Shown here: positions 1 through 8,281 of the stretch, one piece after another
Position numbering within the stretch: position 1 is the first letter of the stretch
How the letters are laid out: each line of letters begins with the position of its first letter
Source: Alicyclobacillus acidocaldarius subsp. acidocaldarius Tc-4-1
Lineage (GTDB): Bacteria > Bacillota > Bacilli > Alicyclobacillales > Alicyclobacillaceae
NCBI RefSeq assembly: GCF_000219875.1
Contig: NC_017167.1
Location: 2,751,361 to 2,815,360 of the forward strand
Direction of reading: 5' to 3'
Length of the DNA: 64,000 nucleotides
Notes under the pieces: model-generated
Seen by the model: only the letters and a program-made list of their open reading frames with translations
Told to the model about the DNA's origin: nothing
Databases searched by the model: none
Position numbers and translations under genes: made by a program

Positions 1-875
1 GTCTCCACGGATGTGCCGTCCTCGTACCACACCTTGGCCTGCGCGCCCGCCTCCTCGCACAGCGGCTCAAGCTCGTCCGGTTCCACCAACATGCAGGCCG
101 TGGCGAGGCCGTCCGCCATCATGGCGTACGGCGCAACGACGGTCGCCGCCAGGGCCTGGGCTCGTCCGGGGCGCGGATACCACAGGTGAGAGGCCCCACG
201 GGGGCTCCGCCGCGCGTACAGCCCGGACGAACACACGCTGCCCGAAGCCAAAGAAAATACCATCGGCACAAAGCCCGGGATCTCGTGGCGGACCTCAACC
301 TCCCACGGACCGCCGCCTGGTGCGGAGCCAAACGCGGCCAGATCGCCGCCCGCGTTGACGAGCGCGCCGTCGAGAAGGGCGCCGCGAAGCCGCGCAAGGG
401 CGAGATCCACCGCATAGCCCTTCGCCACGGCGCCGAGATCGAGGAGCAGGGGGCGGCGCGTTCGCACGGCTTGGCGCGCCGGGTCGAGGTCCACGTCGCG
501 AAACGTCGCATCCGGCGAGCACTCGGGCCAAGCAAGTCGTTCGCCCGTCTGATAATCCCGATCAAAGCCGAGCGCGGCCAGGCGATGGCCGCATGCTGGA
601 TCGAAGCGGCCGCCGGTCCACTCGGCGAGCCAGAGGGCAACCTGCAGCGGGTACCAGACGTGCGGCGACACGGGCACCCACACTCCGGGCGTCGCAGCGA
701 TGCGCGCGACGTCGCTGTCCAGGCGAAACCGAGTCGCCACGGCCTCCACCTCGTAGAAGACGCCCGCCGCGTCGTCGAGCGCCCGCACCAGATCCTCCTC
801 GCGCGCGCCCTCCCGCCACGCGGCCATGTCGATGCGCGTGTCCATAGCCATATACGCGCGGCGGACGTAGGTCAT
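1..875 (-). CDS. apbE: FAD:protein FMN transferase ApbE, C-terminus cut by window edge
   Basis: ApbE-type transferases use FAD to attach FMN covalently to a Thr/Ser of extracytoplasmic flavoproteins. Reading the minus strand from the ATG at 875 gives an open frame of 291 codons that runs off the window. It contains the family signatures LLLDLGAVAKGYAVD (roughly residue 145-160) and LVNAGGDLAAFG shortly after. The start codon overlaps the stop of the upstream FMN-binding gene (ATGA), so the two are translationally coupled, and that partner is the obvious substrate. The longer opposite-strand ORFs here are shadows caused by high third-position GC. The end of the protein is outside the window. 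Confidence 0.85.
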   Translation of the reverse strand, partial: MTYVRRAYMAMDTRIDMAAWREGAREEDLVRALDDAAGVFYEVEAVATRFRLDSDVARIAATPGVWVPVSPHVWYPLQVALWLAEWTGGRFDPACGHRLAALGFDRDYQTGERLAWPECSPDATFRDVDLDPARQAVRTRRPLLLDLGAVAKGYAVDLALARLRGALLDGALVNAGGDLAAFGSAPGGGPWEVEVRHEIPGFVPMVFSLASGSVCSSGLYARRSPRGASHLWYPRPGRAQALAATVVAPYAMMADGLATACMLVEPDELEPLCEEAGAQAKVWYEDGTSVE

Positions 876-1342
876 GCGTCTCCCCCCGCAGAGCCCGGAT
901 TTTTGGCCTCGTCAAGGGCCTGTTGCACGGCGAGCGCGAACGCGAAAGACGACAACGTTGCGCCGGAGACGAAGCGGATGTTGGCGGATTGCGCCTTCGT
1001 CACCTCGTCGGGCAGGGCGGGATCGATGTCGCTCTGCGGGTAATGCGTGTTGCAGCGGGTGATGACCACCTTGGCGATCCGCCCGCCGGCAATGGTGACC
1101 TCCACGTCGATGGTGCCGATTTGATCCGAACCGGACCCTCGATAGACGCCATCTCGATACCGCGTGCTCACCGTCCCCCGTTTTCCTTCACCCGCGTGTC
1201 GCTGGGAAGATGTCGGTGGAGAACCCTGTGACGCGCGGTGTGCGTAAGGCTCCGTGATGACGTAGCCGGCGGCGTACGCCGCCGCGAGGGCCGCGGTGCA
1301 GATGGCGACAAGCGGCGCGCGGCCCAACTTTCCCACGGACAT
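872..1342 (-). CDS. Membrane-anchored FMN-binding domain protein, ApbE substrate
   Basis: A 156-residue protein with an N-terminal hydrophobic anchor (about residues 9-28), a short polar linker and a C-terminal FMN-binding domain. The domain begins near DGVYRGSGSD and ends with the flavinylation motif VSGATLSS, where the Thr of SGAT is the expected FMN attachment site. The gene overlaps apbE by four bases (ATGA), so enzyme and target are made together. By analogy to known FMN_bind proteins it should carry electrons on the outer face of the membrane; the electron donor is not visible. Family assignment is firm, the electron-transfer role is inferred. Confidence 0.8.
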   Translation of the reverse strand: MSVGKLGRAPLVAICTAALAAAYAAGYVITEPYAHRASQGSPPTSSQRHAGEGKRGTVSTRYRDGVYRGSGSDQIGTIDVEVTIAGGRIAKVVITRCNTHYPQSDIDPALPDEVTKAQSANIRFVSGATLSSFAFALAVQQALDEAKNPGSAGGDA

Positions 1343-1395
1343 CTACTCCTTCGAGAAACCTCTGTCCGCAGTATAACCGTTCTCTCTGAAAGACG

Positions 1396-1417
1396 AATGG
1401 AGCCAGCCCGGGCTGGC
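1396..1417 (-). terminator. Perfect 22-base hairpin, probable terminator
   Basis: The sequence GGAGCCAGCCC / GGGCTGGCTCC is a perfect inverted repeat with no loop bases left over. On the minus strand it follows the stop at 1437 and is trailed by a moderately T-rich stretch (ATTCGTCTTT), consistent with a rho-independent terminator for the gene at 1437-1802. Confidence 0.6.
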
Positions 1418-1436
1418 TCCAACATTCATCCTTTGT

Positions 1437-1802
1437 TCACTCCTCCGCGCACGCGCCGCGGTTGTAGCCAAGCACCAGGTACGTCCGCCCGTCCACTGCG
1501 GACACCTCCTGATACCCGTGGGTCAGGAGCGTGTACACAGCGTCGCGGGCGAGCTCTCCCCGATGGATGTCCGGCGCACCCGCGCTCTTCACCACCCGCA
1601 CCACGCGATTCGTGCGCTTGTCGATGGTGAGAACCACGACATGCTCCACGCCTCTCACCTCGCTTCCAGAGAGCGGTGTGTCCGCGCGGACACCGTATCG
1701 TGTGCGAGGCGAGGCTTGCGCGGCATGGACAAAAGGTCCGCCAGGCGCAAAAAGGGGCCCCGGCCGCGAACGCGCCGCGGCGAGGAGCCCGCCTATGCTC
1801 AC
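1437..1802 (-). CDS. Small exported protein of unknown function
   Basis: I do not recognise the family. From a GTG at 1802 the frame gives 121 residues; a longer reading from 1919 is open, but the upstream part crosses a strong hairpin (1810-1832), so the short start is preferred. The N-terminus is weakly hydrophobic and ends in FVHAAQA, which could be a signal peptide. The rest (VVVLTIDKRTNRVVRVVK, then YQEVSAVDGRTYLVLGYNRG) reads like a small beta-rich domain. Codon use matches neighbouring genes and a terminator follows the stop. Function unknown. Confidence 0.45.
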   Translation of the reverse strand: MSIGGLLAAARSRPGPLFAPGGPFVHAAQASPRTRYGVRADTPLSGSEVRGVEHVVVLTIDKRTNRVVRVVKSAGAPDIHRGELARDAVYTLLTHGYQEVSAVDGRTYLVLGYNRGACAEE

Positions 1803-1809
1803 GCGAAAG

Positions 1810-1832
1810 GCCGATCGCGAGTCGCGATCGGC
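1810..1832 (-). terminator. GC-rich hairpin after the 64-residue gene
   Basis: GCCGATCGCGA pairs with TCGCGATCGGC around a single base. On the minus strand it lies 13 bases after the stop of the small gene at 1846-2040 and is followed by CCTTTCGCG, so it is a plausible terminator, although the T-run is short. Confidence 0.5.
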
Positions 1833-1845
1833 CCTGTTCAGCGAT

Positions 1846-2040
1846 TCACGCGATCTCATCCGGGACGATGGTCGCTCGCAAATCCCGCAGGTGCCCATCC
1901 GGCGTGTACAGGATGGCATCGGCCGTCCCGGCCTGATACGCGTCCTGCACCTGCGCTTTGGTCAGGCTGAGCCCGTCGCTCGCTTCCTCGAGCCCGAGGG
2001 CTTCGCCTTTTGACGCGCGTCGTTCATGGCGCTCTGCCAT
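1846..2040 (-). CDS. Small hypothetical protein (64 aa)
   Basis: A 64-residue charged protein, MAERHERRASKG... ending DLRATIVPDEIA, with no membrane segment or Cys motif. It has a good ribosome site (GGGGGG, about seven bases before the ATG at 2040) and is followed by a hairpin, so it is probably a real monocistronic gene. I see no family assignment. It lies between an exporter gene and the small exported protein on the same strand. Confidence 0.5.
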   Translation of the reverse strand: MAERHERRASKGEALGLEEASDGLSLTKAQVQDAYQAGTADAILYTPDGHLRDLRATIVPDEIA

Positions 2041-2097
2041 CCGCCATCCCCCCGTCCATCGAACGTGATCGCCAAGTGTAGTTTGCCTCGATTGGCC

Positions 2098-3618
2098 TCA
2101 GGCATGCGCGCGATTCGCCTGAACCTTCGCCTGTTGCTCCATGAGTTTGGCATGCGAAGGCAAAAACCACGCGATCACGACGATGGCGAGGCTCACGCAG
2201 AACATGGCGAGGAAGATGTCGTGCAACGTGTGCGCGAGCATGCCGTCCACGAATCGCTTGACCTCAGCCGGGATGCCGGCCGCCTGTCCGCCGCCAGACA
2301 GATTGTTGAGGATCTGCGTCAGGTCTCCGCGATTCACACCCGCGGGCGCGTTGGTGCGCACGTAGCTCGCCGTGATGCTGTTGAACAGGCTGCCGAACAC
2401 CGTCACGCCGATGGTCTGGCCGAGCGCTCGTGCGAACTGGTTCGATCCCGTCGCGGCGCCGCGCATCTGCCAGCTCACCACAGACTGAATCATGACAGTG
2501 GTGGGCGTGTTCAGGTATCCCATGCCGAGGCCCATGACAATCATGACGCCGACAAAGAACCAGTACGGCGTGCCGAGTTTGATGGCGAGGAGCCACGCGG
2601 TAGCCACAGCCACGAGGAGGGTCCCGGTGACCGTCGTCCGCTTGGCGCCGATGCGGTACATGTATCGCCCCGACAAAGTCGACGCGAGCGGCCAGGCGAG
2701 CGACATCGGCATGAGCGTGAGGCCCGAGTTCGTCGCGCTGTGCCCGAGGATGGTCTGAATCCACATGGGCAGGTACACGTTGCCGCCGATGAGCACGAAC
2801 GCGGCCAAAAACGCCAACACGTCCGACACGGCAATCACGGGATTGGAGAGCAGCTTGAGCGGCAGAATGGGTTCGGCGACCTTGGCCTCAATCCACACGA
2901 AAGCCGCAAGAAAGACGGCGCTCGCAGCAAACAGCCCGAGGATGACCGCGCTCGTCCACGCGTACTTGCTGCCGCCGTTCAGGAGCGCGTAGAGCAGCGA
3001 CGAGACGCCGATGGTGAAGACCAAGGCGCCCCACACGTCCACGCGGTGCTGGCGGCGCTCAAACCGCTCGTGCAGGAAGAGAAGCACGAGGACGAGCGAG
3101 AGAGCGCCGACGGGCACGTTGATGTAAAAAATCCAGCGCCAGCTGACGTGATCGACAAACAGGCCACCCACCAAGGGGCCGAGAAGTCCCGCGACGCCCC
3201 AGACGGAACTGAACAAGCCCTGCATGCGGGCGCGCTCCTCGCCCTGAAAGATGTCGCCGATGATGGTGAACGTCACAGGCATGACCGCGCCGGCCCCGAG
3301 ACCCTGAAAGGCGCGGAACCAGACGAGCTCCGCCATGTTCTGCGACAGGCCGGACAGCGCGGAACCGATGACAAACAAAACGACGCCGATGCAGAAGATG
3401 GTCCTGCGGCCAAACAGATCGGCCAGCTTGCCGTAGATAGGCGTCGTCACGCACGTGGTCAGCGTGTAGATGGCGAAGACCCAACTGTATAAGTTCAAAC
3501 CGTGCAACTGGCGGACGATGTGCGGCATCGCCGTGCTCACGACGGTGACGTCGATGGCGACCAAAAACACGGCGAGCATCATCGCCACAGAGACCATGCG
3601 CCTGTTGGTGTGATGCAT
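2098..3618 (-). CDS. MFS multidrug exporter, DHA2 (EmrB/QacA) family
   Basis: A 506-residue integral membrane protein with the 14-helix layout of DHA2 drug:proton antiporters. Visible motifs are motif A (GKLADLFGRRT, near residue 65), motif B-like LVWFRAFQGLGAG, and motif C-like GVAGLLGPLVGG. The start at 3618 (MHHTNRRMVS) is chosen because GGGGAGGAGGG sits just upstream; a start at 3687 would add residues with no membrane or family character. The protein should export a hydrophobic drug or metabolite across the cytoplasmic membrane; the substrate cannot be read from sequence. No regulator is adjacent. Confidence 0.85.
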   Translation of the reverse strand: MHHTNRRMVSVAMMLAVFLVAIDVTVVSTAMPHIVRQLHGLNLYSWVFAIYTLTTCVTTPIYGKLADLFGRRTIFCIGVVLFVIGSALSGLSQNMAELVWFRAFQGLGAGAVMPVTFTIIGDIFQGEERARMQGLFSSVWGVAGLLGPLVGGLFVDHVSWRWIFYINVPVGALSLVLVLLFLHERFERRQHRVDVWGALVFTIGVSSLLYALLNGGSKYAWTSAVILGLFAASAVFLAAFVWIEAKVAEPILPLKLLSNPVIAVSDVLAFLAAFVLIGGNVYLPMWIQTILGHSATNSGLTLMPMSLAWPLASTLSGRYMYRIGAKRTTVTGTLLVAVATAWLLAIKLGTPYWFFVGVMIVMGLGMGYLNTPTTVMIQSVVSWQMRGAATGSNQFARALGQTIGVTVFGSLFNSITASYVRTNAPAGVNRGDLTQILNNLSGGGQAAGIPAEVKRFVDGMLAHTLHDIFLAMFCVSLAIVVIAWFLPSHAKLMEQQAKVQANRAHA

Positions 3619-3713
3619 CCTCACGCCCTCCTCCCCAAATCGATCAAAGCCGCCGCCCATTGTAGTCGAAGAGAATCCGCCGAGCAAGGGAGGACGAGGC
3701 GCGCGCAGAAGAC

Positions 3714-4580
3714 CTACGGATCCACGTGGAACTGGAAGTTGTCGATGAGCCGCGCCTTGCCGAAGTACGCGGCGACAGCGAGCATGATGTCGCCCTCGAT
3801 GCGCTCGATGGGTTCGAGATCCGGCATGGAGACGAGATCGGCGTAGTCGAGCCGAGCGATGGGATCCGCCTCAATCCGCTCGCGCATGCCCTGGCGAATG
3901 ACGTCCGCGCGCCGCTCGCCGGCCAGAATGGCGTCTTTTGCCCAGCTCAACGTGCGATAGAGGACGACGGCGTGTTCTCGCTCCTCGGGTGTCAGGTACA
4001 CGTTTCGAGAGCTCTTGGCGAGGCCGTCCGGCTCGCGCACCGTGGGCACCCCGACGATGCGGACGGGGAAGTTGAGATCCGCGACCATGCGCTGAATGAT
4101 GGCGAGCTGCTGCCCGTCTTTTTGTCCGAAGCAGGCGACGTCGGGCTGCACGATGTGAAACAGCTTGGAGACGACCGTGGCCACGCCGGTGAAGTGGCCC
4201 GGGCGGGATTGGCCGCACAGACGGTCCGACAAGGTCGGGAGCGACACCTCCGTGCGCATGGGTTGCGGATACATCTCGTCGACGCTCGGCGCAAAGACGG
4301 CGTCCGCCATGCCCTGCTGGCGAAGTAGGCCGAGATCTCGGTCGAGATCGCGCGGGTAGCTCGCGAAGTCCTCGCGCGGGCCGAATTGCAGCGGATTGAC
4401 GAAGATGCTGACGACGACGAAGTCCGCCTCCTGCCGGGCCCGCTCGACGAGCGCGAGGTGGCCCTCGTGCAGGTAGCCCATCGTGGGAACAAGCGCCACC
4501 TGCCGACCTTCGCGGCGCACCGCTTGCACCGACTGCCGCGCCTCGGCGATGGTGCGCAGAAGCCGAGGACGATCACTCAC
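3714..4580 (-). CDS. panC: Pantothenate synthetase PanC
   Basis: Joins pantoate and beta-alanine with ATP to make pantothenate (vitamin B5) in the cytoplasm. The 288-residue frame carries the nucleotidyl-transferase signature VPTMGYLHEGHLALVERAR with the HEGH motif (about residue 34), FGQKDGQQLAII, and DGLAKSSRNVYLT, all diagnostic. The GTG at 4580 overlaps the panB stop by eight bases (a GTG at 4589 is an alternative), with GGGGGTGG as ribosome site. It is the last gene of the DUF2520-panB-panC operon; panD, the beta-alanine source, is not in the window. Confidence 0.95.
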   Translation of the reverse strand: MSDRPRLLRTIAEARQSVQAVRREGRQVALVPTMGYLHEGHLALVERARQEADFVVVSIFVNPLQFGPREDFASYPRDLDRDLGLLRQQGMADAVFAPSVDEMYPQPMRTEVSLPTLSDRLCGQSRPGHFTGVATVVSKLFHIVQPDVACFGQKDGQQLAIIQRMVADLNFPVRIVGVPTVREPDGLAKSSRNVYLTPEEREHAVVLYRTLSWAKDAILAGERRADVIRQGMRERIEADPIARLDYADLVSMPDLEPIERIEGDIMLAVAAYFGKARLIDNFQFHVDP

Positions 4581-5442
4581 GCGGGCCACCCCCGTGCCGC
4601 GCGACCATGGATTGAAAGAGCCGCAGCTCCCCATCCTGCAGGTGAACGGTCTGTTCCTCGCCCGGGAACACGCCTTGCGCAACCTCCTCGATGTACTGGC
4701 GCGCGGCGTCCCGGATGACGGACGCAAGGTCCGCGTATCGCTTGTTGTGCTTCGGAATATAGCCCGACGTGTAGCCGATGAAGTCGTGGAAGACGAGGAC
4801 CTGGCCGTCGCAGTGTGGCCCCGCGCCGATGCCGATGGTGGGAATGGACAGCCGGTGTGTGATCTCGGCCGCCACCTCCGCGGGGACCGCTTCGAGCACG
4901 ATGCTGAACGCGCCGGCCTCCTCGAGCGCCAGGGCGTCTTCCATCATCTCGAGGGCGCGATCGGCCGTCTTGCCCTGCACGGCAAACCCTCCAAAGGCAT
5001 GCACGGACTGCGGCGTGAGGCCGATGTGGCCCATGACCGGAATGCCGGCTTCGACGAGGCGGCGCACTGTCTTGGCCACCTCGCGCCCGCCTTCGAGCTT
5101 GACGCCGTGCACGCCGCCCTCCTGCATCAGCCGGCCAGCGGACCGCAGCGCCTCCTCGGCCGACACCTGATACGTCAGAAAGGGCAGATCCGCCACGACC
5201 ATGGCGCCTTCCGCGCCGCGCGAGACGAGGCTTGCGTGGTAGACCATGTGATCCAGCGTCACCGGCACGGTGGTTGGCTGCCCCTGTACCACCATCCCGA
5301 GCGAGTCACCGACCAAGAGCACGTGGACGCCCGCCTCAGACAAGAGTTTGGCGGTCGGATAGTCGTACGCGGTCAGCATGGCGATCTTCTCGCCCGCCCG
5401 CTTCATGTTGGCGAGCGTGCGCACGGTCACTGTGCGTGCCAT
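4573..5442 (-). CDS. panB: 3-methyl-2-oxobutanoate hydroxymethyltransferase PanB
   Basis: First committed enzyme of pantothenate synthesis: transfers a hydroxymethyl group from methylene-tetrahydrofolate to 2-ketoisovalerate. The 289-residue protein shows the PanB landmarks LTAYDYPTAKLL, LLVGDSLGMVVQG, DLPFLTY, GIPVMGHIGLTPQ and GIGAGPHCDGQVLV. ATG at 5442 has AGGGGG upstream. It begins one base before the upstream DUF2520 gene ends and overlaps panC, so the three are one transcript. Length is normal for the family. Confidence 0.96.
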   Translation of the reverse strand: MARTVTVRTLANMKRAGEKIAMLTAYDYPTAKLLSEAGVHVLLVGDSLGMVVQGQPTTVPVTLDHMVYHASLVSRGAEGAMVVADLPFLTYQVSAEEALRSAGRLMQEGGVHGVKLEGGREVAKTVRRLVEAGIPVMGHIGLTPQSVHAFGGFAVQGKTADRALEMMEDALALEEAGAFSIVLEAVPAEVAAEITHRLSIPTIGIGAGPHCDGQVLVFHDFIGYTSGYIPKHNKRYADLASVIRDAARQYIEEVAQGVFPGEEQTVHLQDGELRLFQSMVARHGGGPRE

Positions 5443-6342
5443 CTACATTCCCCCTGTATCCGCAAACCATTGTGACAGGCGGCCCGCGGCCTCGGACCCA
5501 AGCGTCCCCTTCGCCACCGCGATGGGCACGGTGGCCGCCGCAAGGGCGAGATACACGCGGCGCGCGGCCGGATCGCGCTCGAGGGCGCGCAGGTGCTCGG
5601 CCACGGTGTCGACGTCGCCGCGCTCGATGGGCCCGGTGAGCGCCGCCGGGATCCCGAGCGACGCGAGATTTTCAAGCGTCCGCTGCGCGAGCGGCAACAG
5701 GCTCTTCGCCCCTTCGGGGAGAGGCGCGAGGCGCGACGCGGTGGCCATGAGGGCGATCACGGCGTTGGACGCAAGCACCGCCGCGGCGTGATACGCTGGC
5801 TTGTCCGCCGCCGCGATGGCAAACGGGCGGGCTCCCCACGCCGCTGCGAGGGAACAAGCCAGGCGCACGGCCTCGGGCTGCCCTTCCACGGCCACGGCCA
5901 CGCCCTTCAGCCGCTCGGCGTCGTCCTCGTCGCCCGCAAACGTCTGCAGCGGGTGCACACTAGCCGTCTTCGCGCCGCGAACGGCCGCTGGCTCCAGGAC
6001 GTCGCTCGCGAGTGCGCCCGAGGTGTGAAACACCACCTGCCCGCGCCGCCACGCCCCCGCCTCCGCGAACTGACGGCACACCGAGGCGATGGCGCTGTCG
6101 GACACCGTGATCCAGACGACGTTCGCCTGCGCCAGGACCTCCTGAGGGCGGTCCATCCCATACACCGGGGCCCCCGTCATCCGTGCAAACGTCTGGGCCC
6201 TGTCGCTCTCCGGCTGGCGCGCGAGAGCGCCCATCACCTGATGCCCCGCGCGCATCGACGACAGCGCCAGAGCGACCGCCGTCCGGCCGGGCCCGACAAA
6301 AACCATGCGAGCAGCGTGAGCCTCGTGTTCGGCGCCGGACAT
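5443..6342 (-). CDS. Rossmann-fold DUF2520 protein of the pantothenate operon
   Basis: A 299-residue protein with an N-terminal NAD(P)-binding Rossmann region (MVFVGPGRTAVALALS, about residue 13) and a C-terminal helical DUF2520 region (YHAAAVLASNAVIAL). The start at 6342 has AGGAAGGCGG seven bases upstream; the frame is open further up but without a ribosome site. Members of this family are frequently found directly ahead of panB/panC in Bacillota, and the layout here (gene end touching panB) is the same. A ketopantoate-reductase-like role is attractive because no panE is seen nearby, but this is inference only. Confidence 0.8.
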   Translation of the reverse strand: MSGAEHEAHAARMVFVGPGRTAVALALSSMRAGHQVMGALARQPESDRAQTFARMTGAPVYGMDRPQEVLAQANVVWITVSDSAIASVCRQFAEAGAWRRGQVVFHTSGALASDVLEPAAVRGAKTASVHPLQTFAGDEDDAERLKGVAVAVEGQPEAVRLACSLAAAWGARPFAIAAADKPAYHAAAVLASNAVIALMATASRLAPLPEGAKSLLPLAQRTLENLASLGIPAALTGPIERGDVDTVAEHLRALERDPAARRVYLALAAATVPIAVAKGTLGSEAAGRLSQWFADTGGM

Positions 6343-6466
6343 CGCACCGCCTTCCTTCCTTGTTTGGAACATGCGTGTTTCGAGGTGATTGTACCAGTCC
6401 GGCATGAAAATGTGGAATTGAGCCAACCTTGTGGAGAGAGACATCTCCCAAGAGAGGTGCAAGCCC

Positions 6467-6883
6467 ATGCAGGCGTTCTGGCAGTGGATCCGCCGGGAAG
6501 ACCGATTCCCGCGTCACGCCAAGCTGCTCGGCGGAATCGCGTTCGCGCTCGGCCTCGCGTGCGCAGTCATGCCGCGAACGGGCGTGCTCCGCCTCGAACC
6601 TATCGCCGTGGTGTGCGGGACGGTCTGCCTGTGGGCCGGGTTGTCCGCCCTCGGGTACGGCGTGTTTGTCCTCCTCGCCATGGACCTCATCCTGAGCCCC
6701 GCGTTCTGGCGCAGCCTCATCCACCTGGCTGCCCCGGGCTCTCTCGCCGACAGCGCGGGCGCGTACTTCGATCTCGTCGGCGTGATCGCCATGTCTGTGG
6801 CGCTCGTGCGGCAGGCATTCCTTCGAAGGCAGGAAGTTGAGGTGGCAACGCCCGAACAAGACTCGGACGTCGAATCCAACTGA
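6467..6883 (+). CDS. Small integral membrane protein
   Basis: 138 residues with three to four hydrophobic segments (about residues 20-40, 48-75 and 100-120) and a charged C-terminus. The ATG at 6467 is preceded by AGAGAGGTG; an in-frame ATG at 6431 lacks such a site. It ends 13 bases before the MFS gene at 6897 and is probably co-transcribed with it. Family and function not recognised. Confidence 0.6.
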   Translation: MQAFWQWIRREDRFPRHAKLLGGIAFALGLACAVMPRTGVLRLEPIAVVCGTVCLWAGLSALGYGVFVLLAMDLILSPAFWRSLIHLAAPGSLADSAGAYFDLVGVIAMSVALVRQAFLRRQEVEVATPEQDSDVESN

Positions 6884-6896
6884 AGGAGGCGAGCAC

Positions 6897-8120
6897 ATGC
6901 GCCGGCCCGCGTGGCTCGGAATCCTTGCGGCCAGCCTGATTCCGTTGATCCTGACCCTCGGCAACTCGATGATGGTGCCCGTGGTCCCCGTGATGCAGTC
7001 GGCCTTTGGCATCACGCCCACCGCAGGGAGCCTGCTCATCACCGCATATTCCGTGATTGCCGTCGCCCTGATGCCCGTGGCGGGGTTCCTCGCGGACCGG
7101 ATGAGCCGCAGGCGACTCGCCATGGCGGCGCTCGCCGTGGCCGCCGTCGGCGGTGGCATCGCGGCCGTCGGCGCCTCAGCCGCCCACAGTTACGCGTGGG
7201 TGCTCGGAGGGCGCGTTGTGCAGGGCGTCGGGGCTGCCTTCGCCATGCCGCTGGCGCTTCCCCTCGCGGGCGATCTCGCCGAGGAAGGCGGGCGCGGGCG
7301 GGCCGCCGGATTCACGGAAGTCGGCAACACCCTAGGCAAGCTCATGAGCCCCGTCCTCGGCGCGCTGCTCGCCACCTGGGCGTTCTTCGCGCCGTTCTGG
7401 GCCGTGTTCGCGCTCTGCGGATCGCTCTCAGCGGCTATCGCATGGATGATCCCAGAGCGGCGCGCACGAGTCCCTCGCGTCCCCCATGCCGCGGCCTGGC
7501 GCGTCGCGTTTCGCACCCACGCGCCACTTCTCACGGCGACCTACCTGAGCGGTGCGGTGAGCATGTTGTGCCTCTTCGGAGGGCTTGTGAGCCTGTCCGA
7601 ATCCCTCGCCGATGGCGCTCACGTGCCGGAGTGGCAAAACGGCCTGCTGCTGTCCATTCCGCAGGCCATGCTCTGCCTGGCGAGCCTTCTGACCGGCCTC
7701 GTTTCAGACCGATGGAAGGCGCCATCTCGCGCGGCCATCGCGCTCGGCCTCGCCTGGACGGCTGCTTCCTTCGGCGCCGCAAGCGCACGTCAGGACATGG
7801 CGTGGCAAATCGCATCTGTCAGCCTCGGCGCCTACGGCATCGGCACGACCATCACGGCCATCGACGCGTGCCTCGCCACCGCGCTCGCTCACGAGGTACG
7901 CGGAAGTTTGTCAGCCCTCTACACGAGCGCGCGCTTCCTTGGCCCCACCCTCGGTCCGCCCCTCGCCTCGTGGCTCCAGGCGTTCGGAGCGCGAACGCCG
8001 TACGCGGTGCTTGGCGCCATTGCCCTTGCCGCATCCCTCACCTCCGGCGCGCTTCTCTGGCGAAGCGCCCGAGGCGGCGAACCAGCGGCGGGAGACGCGC
8101 GCCCGGCCGCACACGCCTAG
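6897..8120 (+). CDS. MFS exporter, 12-helix type
   Basis: A 407-residue major facilitator protein. The first helix (ILAASLIPLILTLGNSMMVP) is followed by motif A in the 2-3 loop (GFLADRMSRRRLA, about residue 65) and by GRVVQGVGAAFAMPLALPL, a motif-B/C region of drug-type antiporters. GGAGG lies nine bases upstream of the ATG at 6897. It resembles Bacillus exporters of the YmfD/Bmr type; the cargo is unknown. It follows a small membrane protein on the same strand. Confidence 0.82.
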   Translation: MRRPAWLGILAASLIPLILTLGNSMMVPVVPVMQSAFGITPTAGSLLITAYSVIAVALMPVAGFLADRMSRRRLAMAALAVAAVGGGIAAVGASAAHSYAWVLGGRVVQGVGAAFAMPLALPLAGDLAEEGGRGRAAGFTEVGNTLGKLMSPVLGALLATWAFFAPFWAVFALCGSLSAAIAWMIPERRARVPRVPHAAAWRVAFRTHAPLLTATYLSGAVSMLCLFGGLVSLSESLADGAHVPEWQNGLLLSIPQAMLCLASLLTGLVSDRWKAPSRAAIALGLAWTAASFGAASARQDMAWQIASVSLGAYGIGTTITAIDACLATALAHEVRGSLSALYTSARFLGPTLGPPLASWLQAFGARTPYAVLGAIALAASLTSGALLWRSARGGEPAAGDARPAAHA

Positions 8121-8281
8121 CTGTTCTCGGATCTCCAAGCGGCACGTTCGCACTGTACGCTCCGGTCTCAGCGGCCTCTGCGGGACACCGCCTAATTCCA
8201 TCTTCACCCATGGCGCGCGGGTGTACAATCGGAGAGGGTGAACAAGGCCCCGAGAACGGCCTTCCTGAAAGGAGCCGGCTC

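Noticed and set aside
2026-3492. 488-residue plus-strand ORF
   Set aside because: Antisense shadow of the EmrB-type transporter; hydrophilic His/Arg/Asp-rich composition typical of antisense frames.
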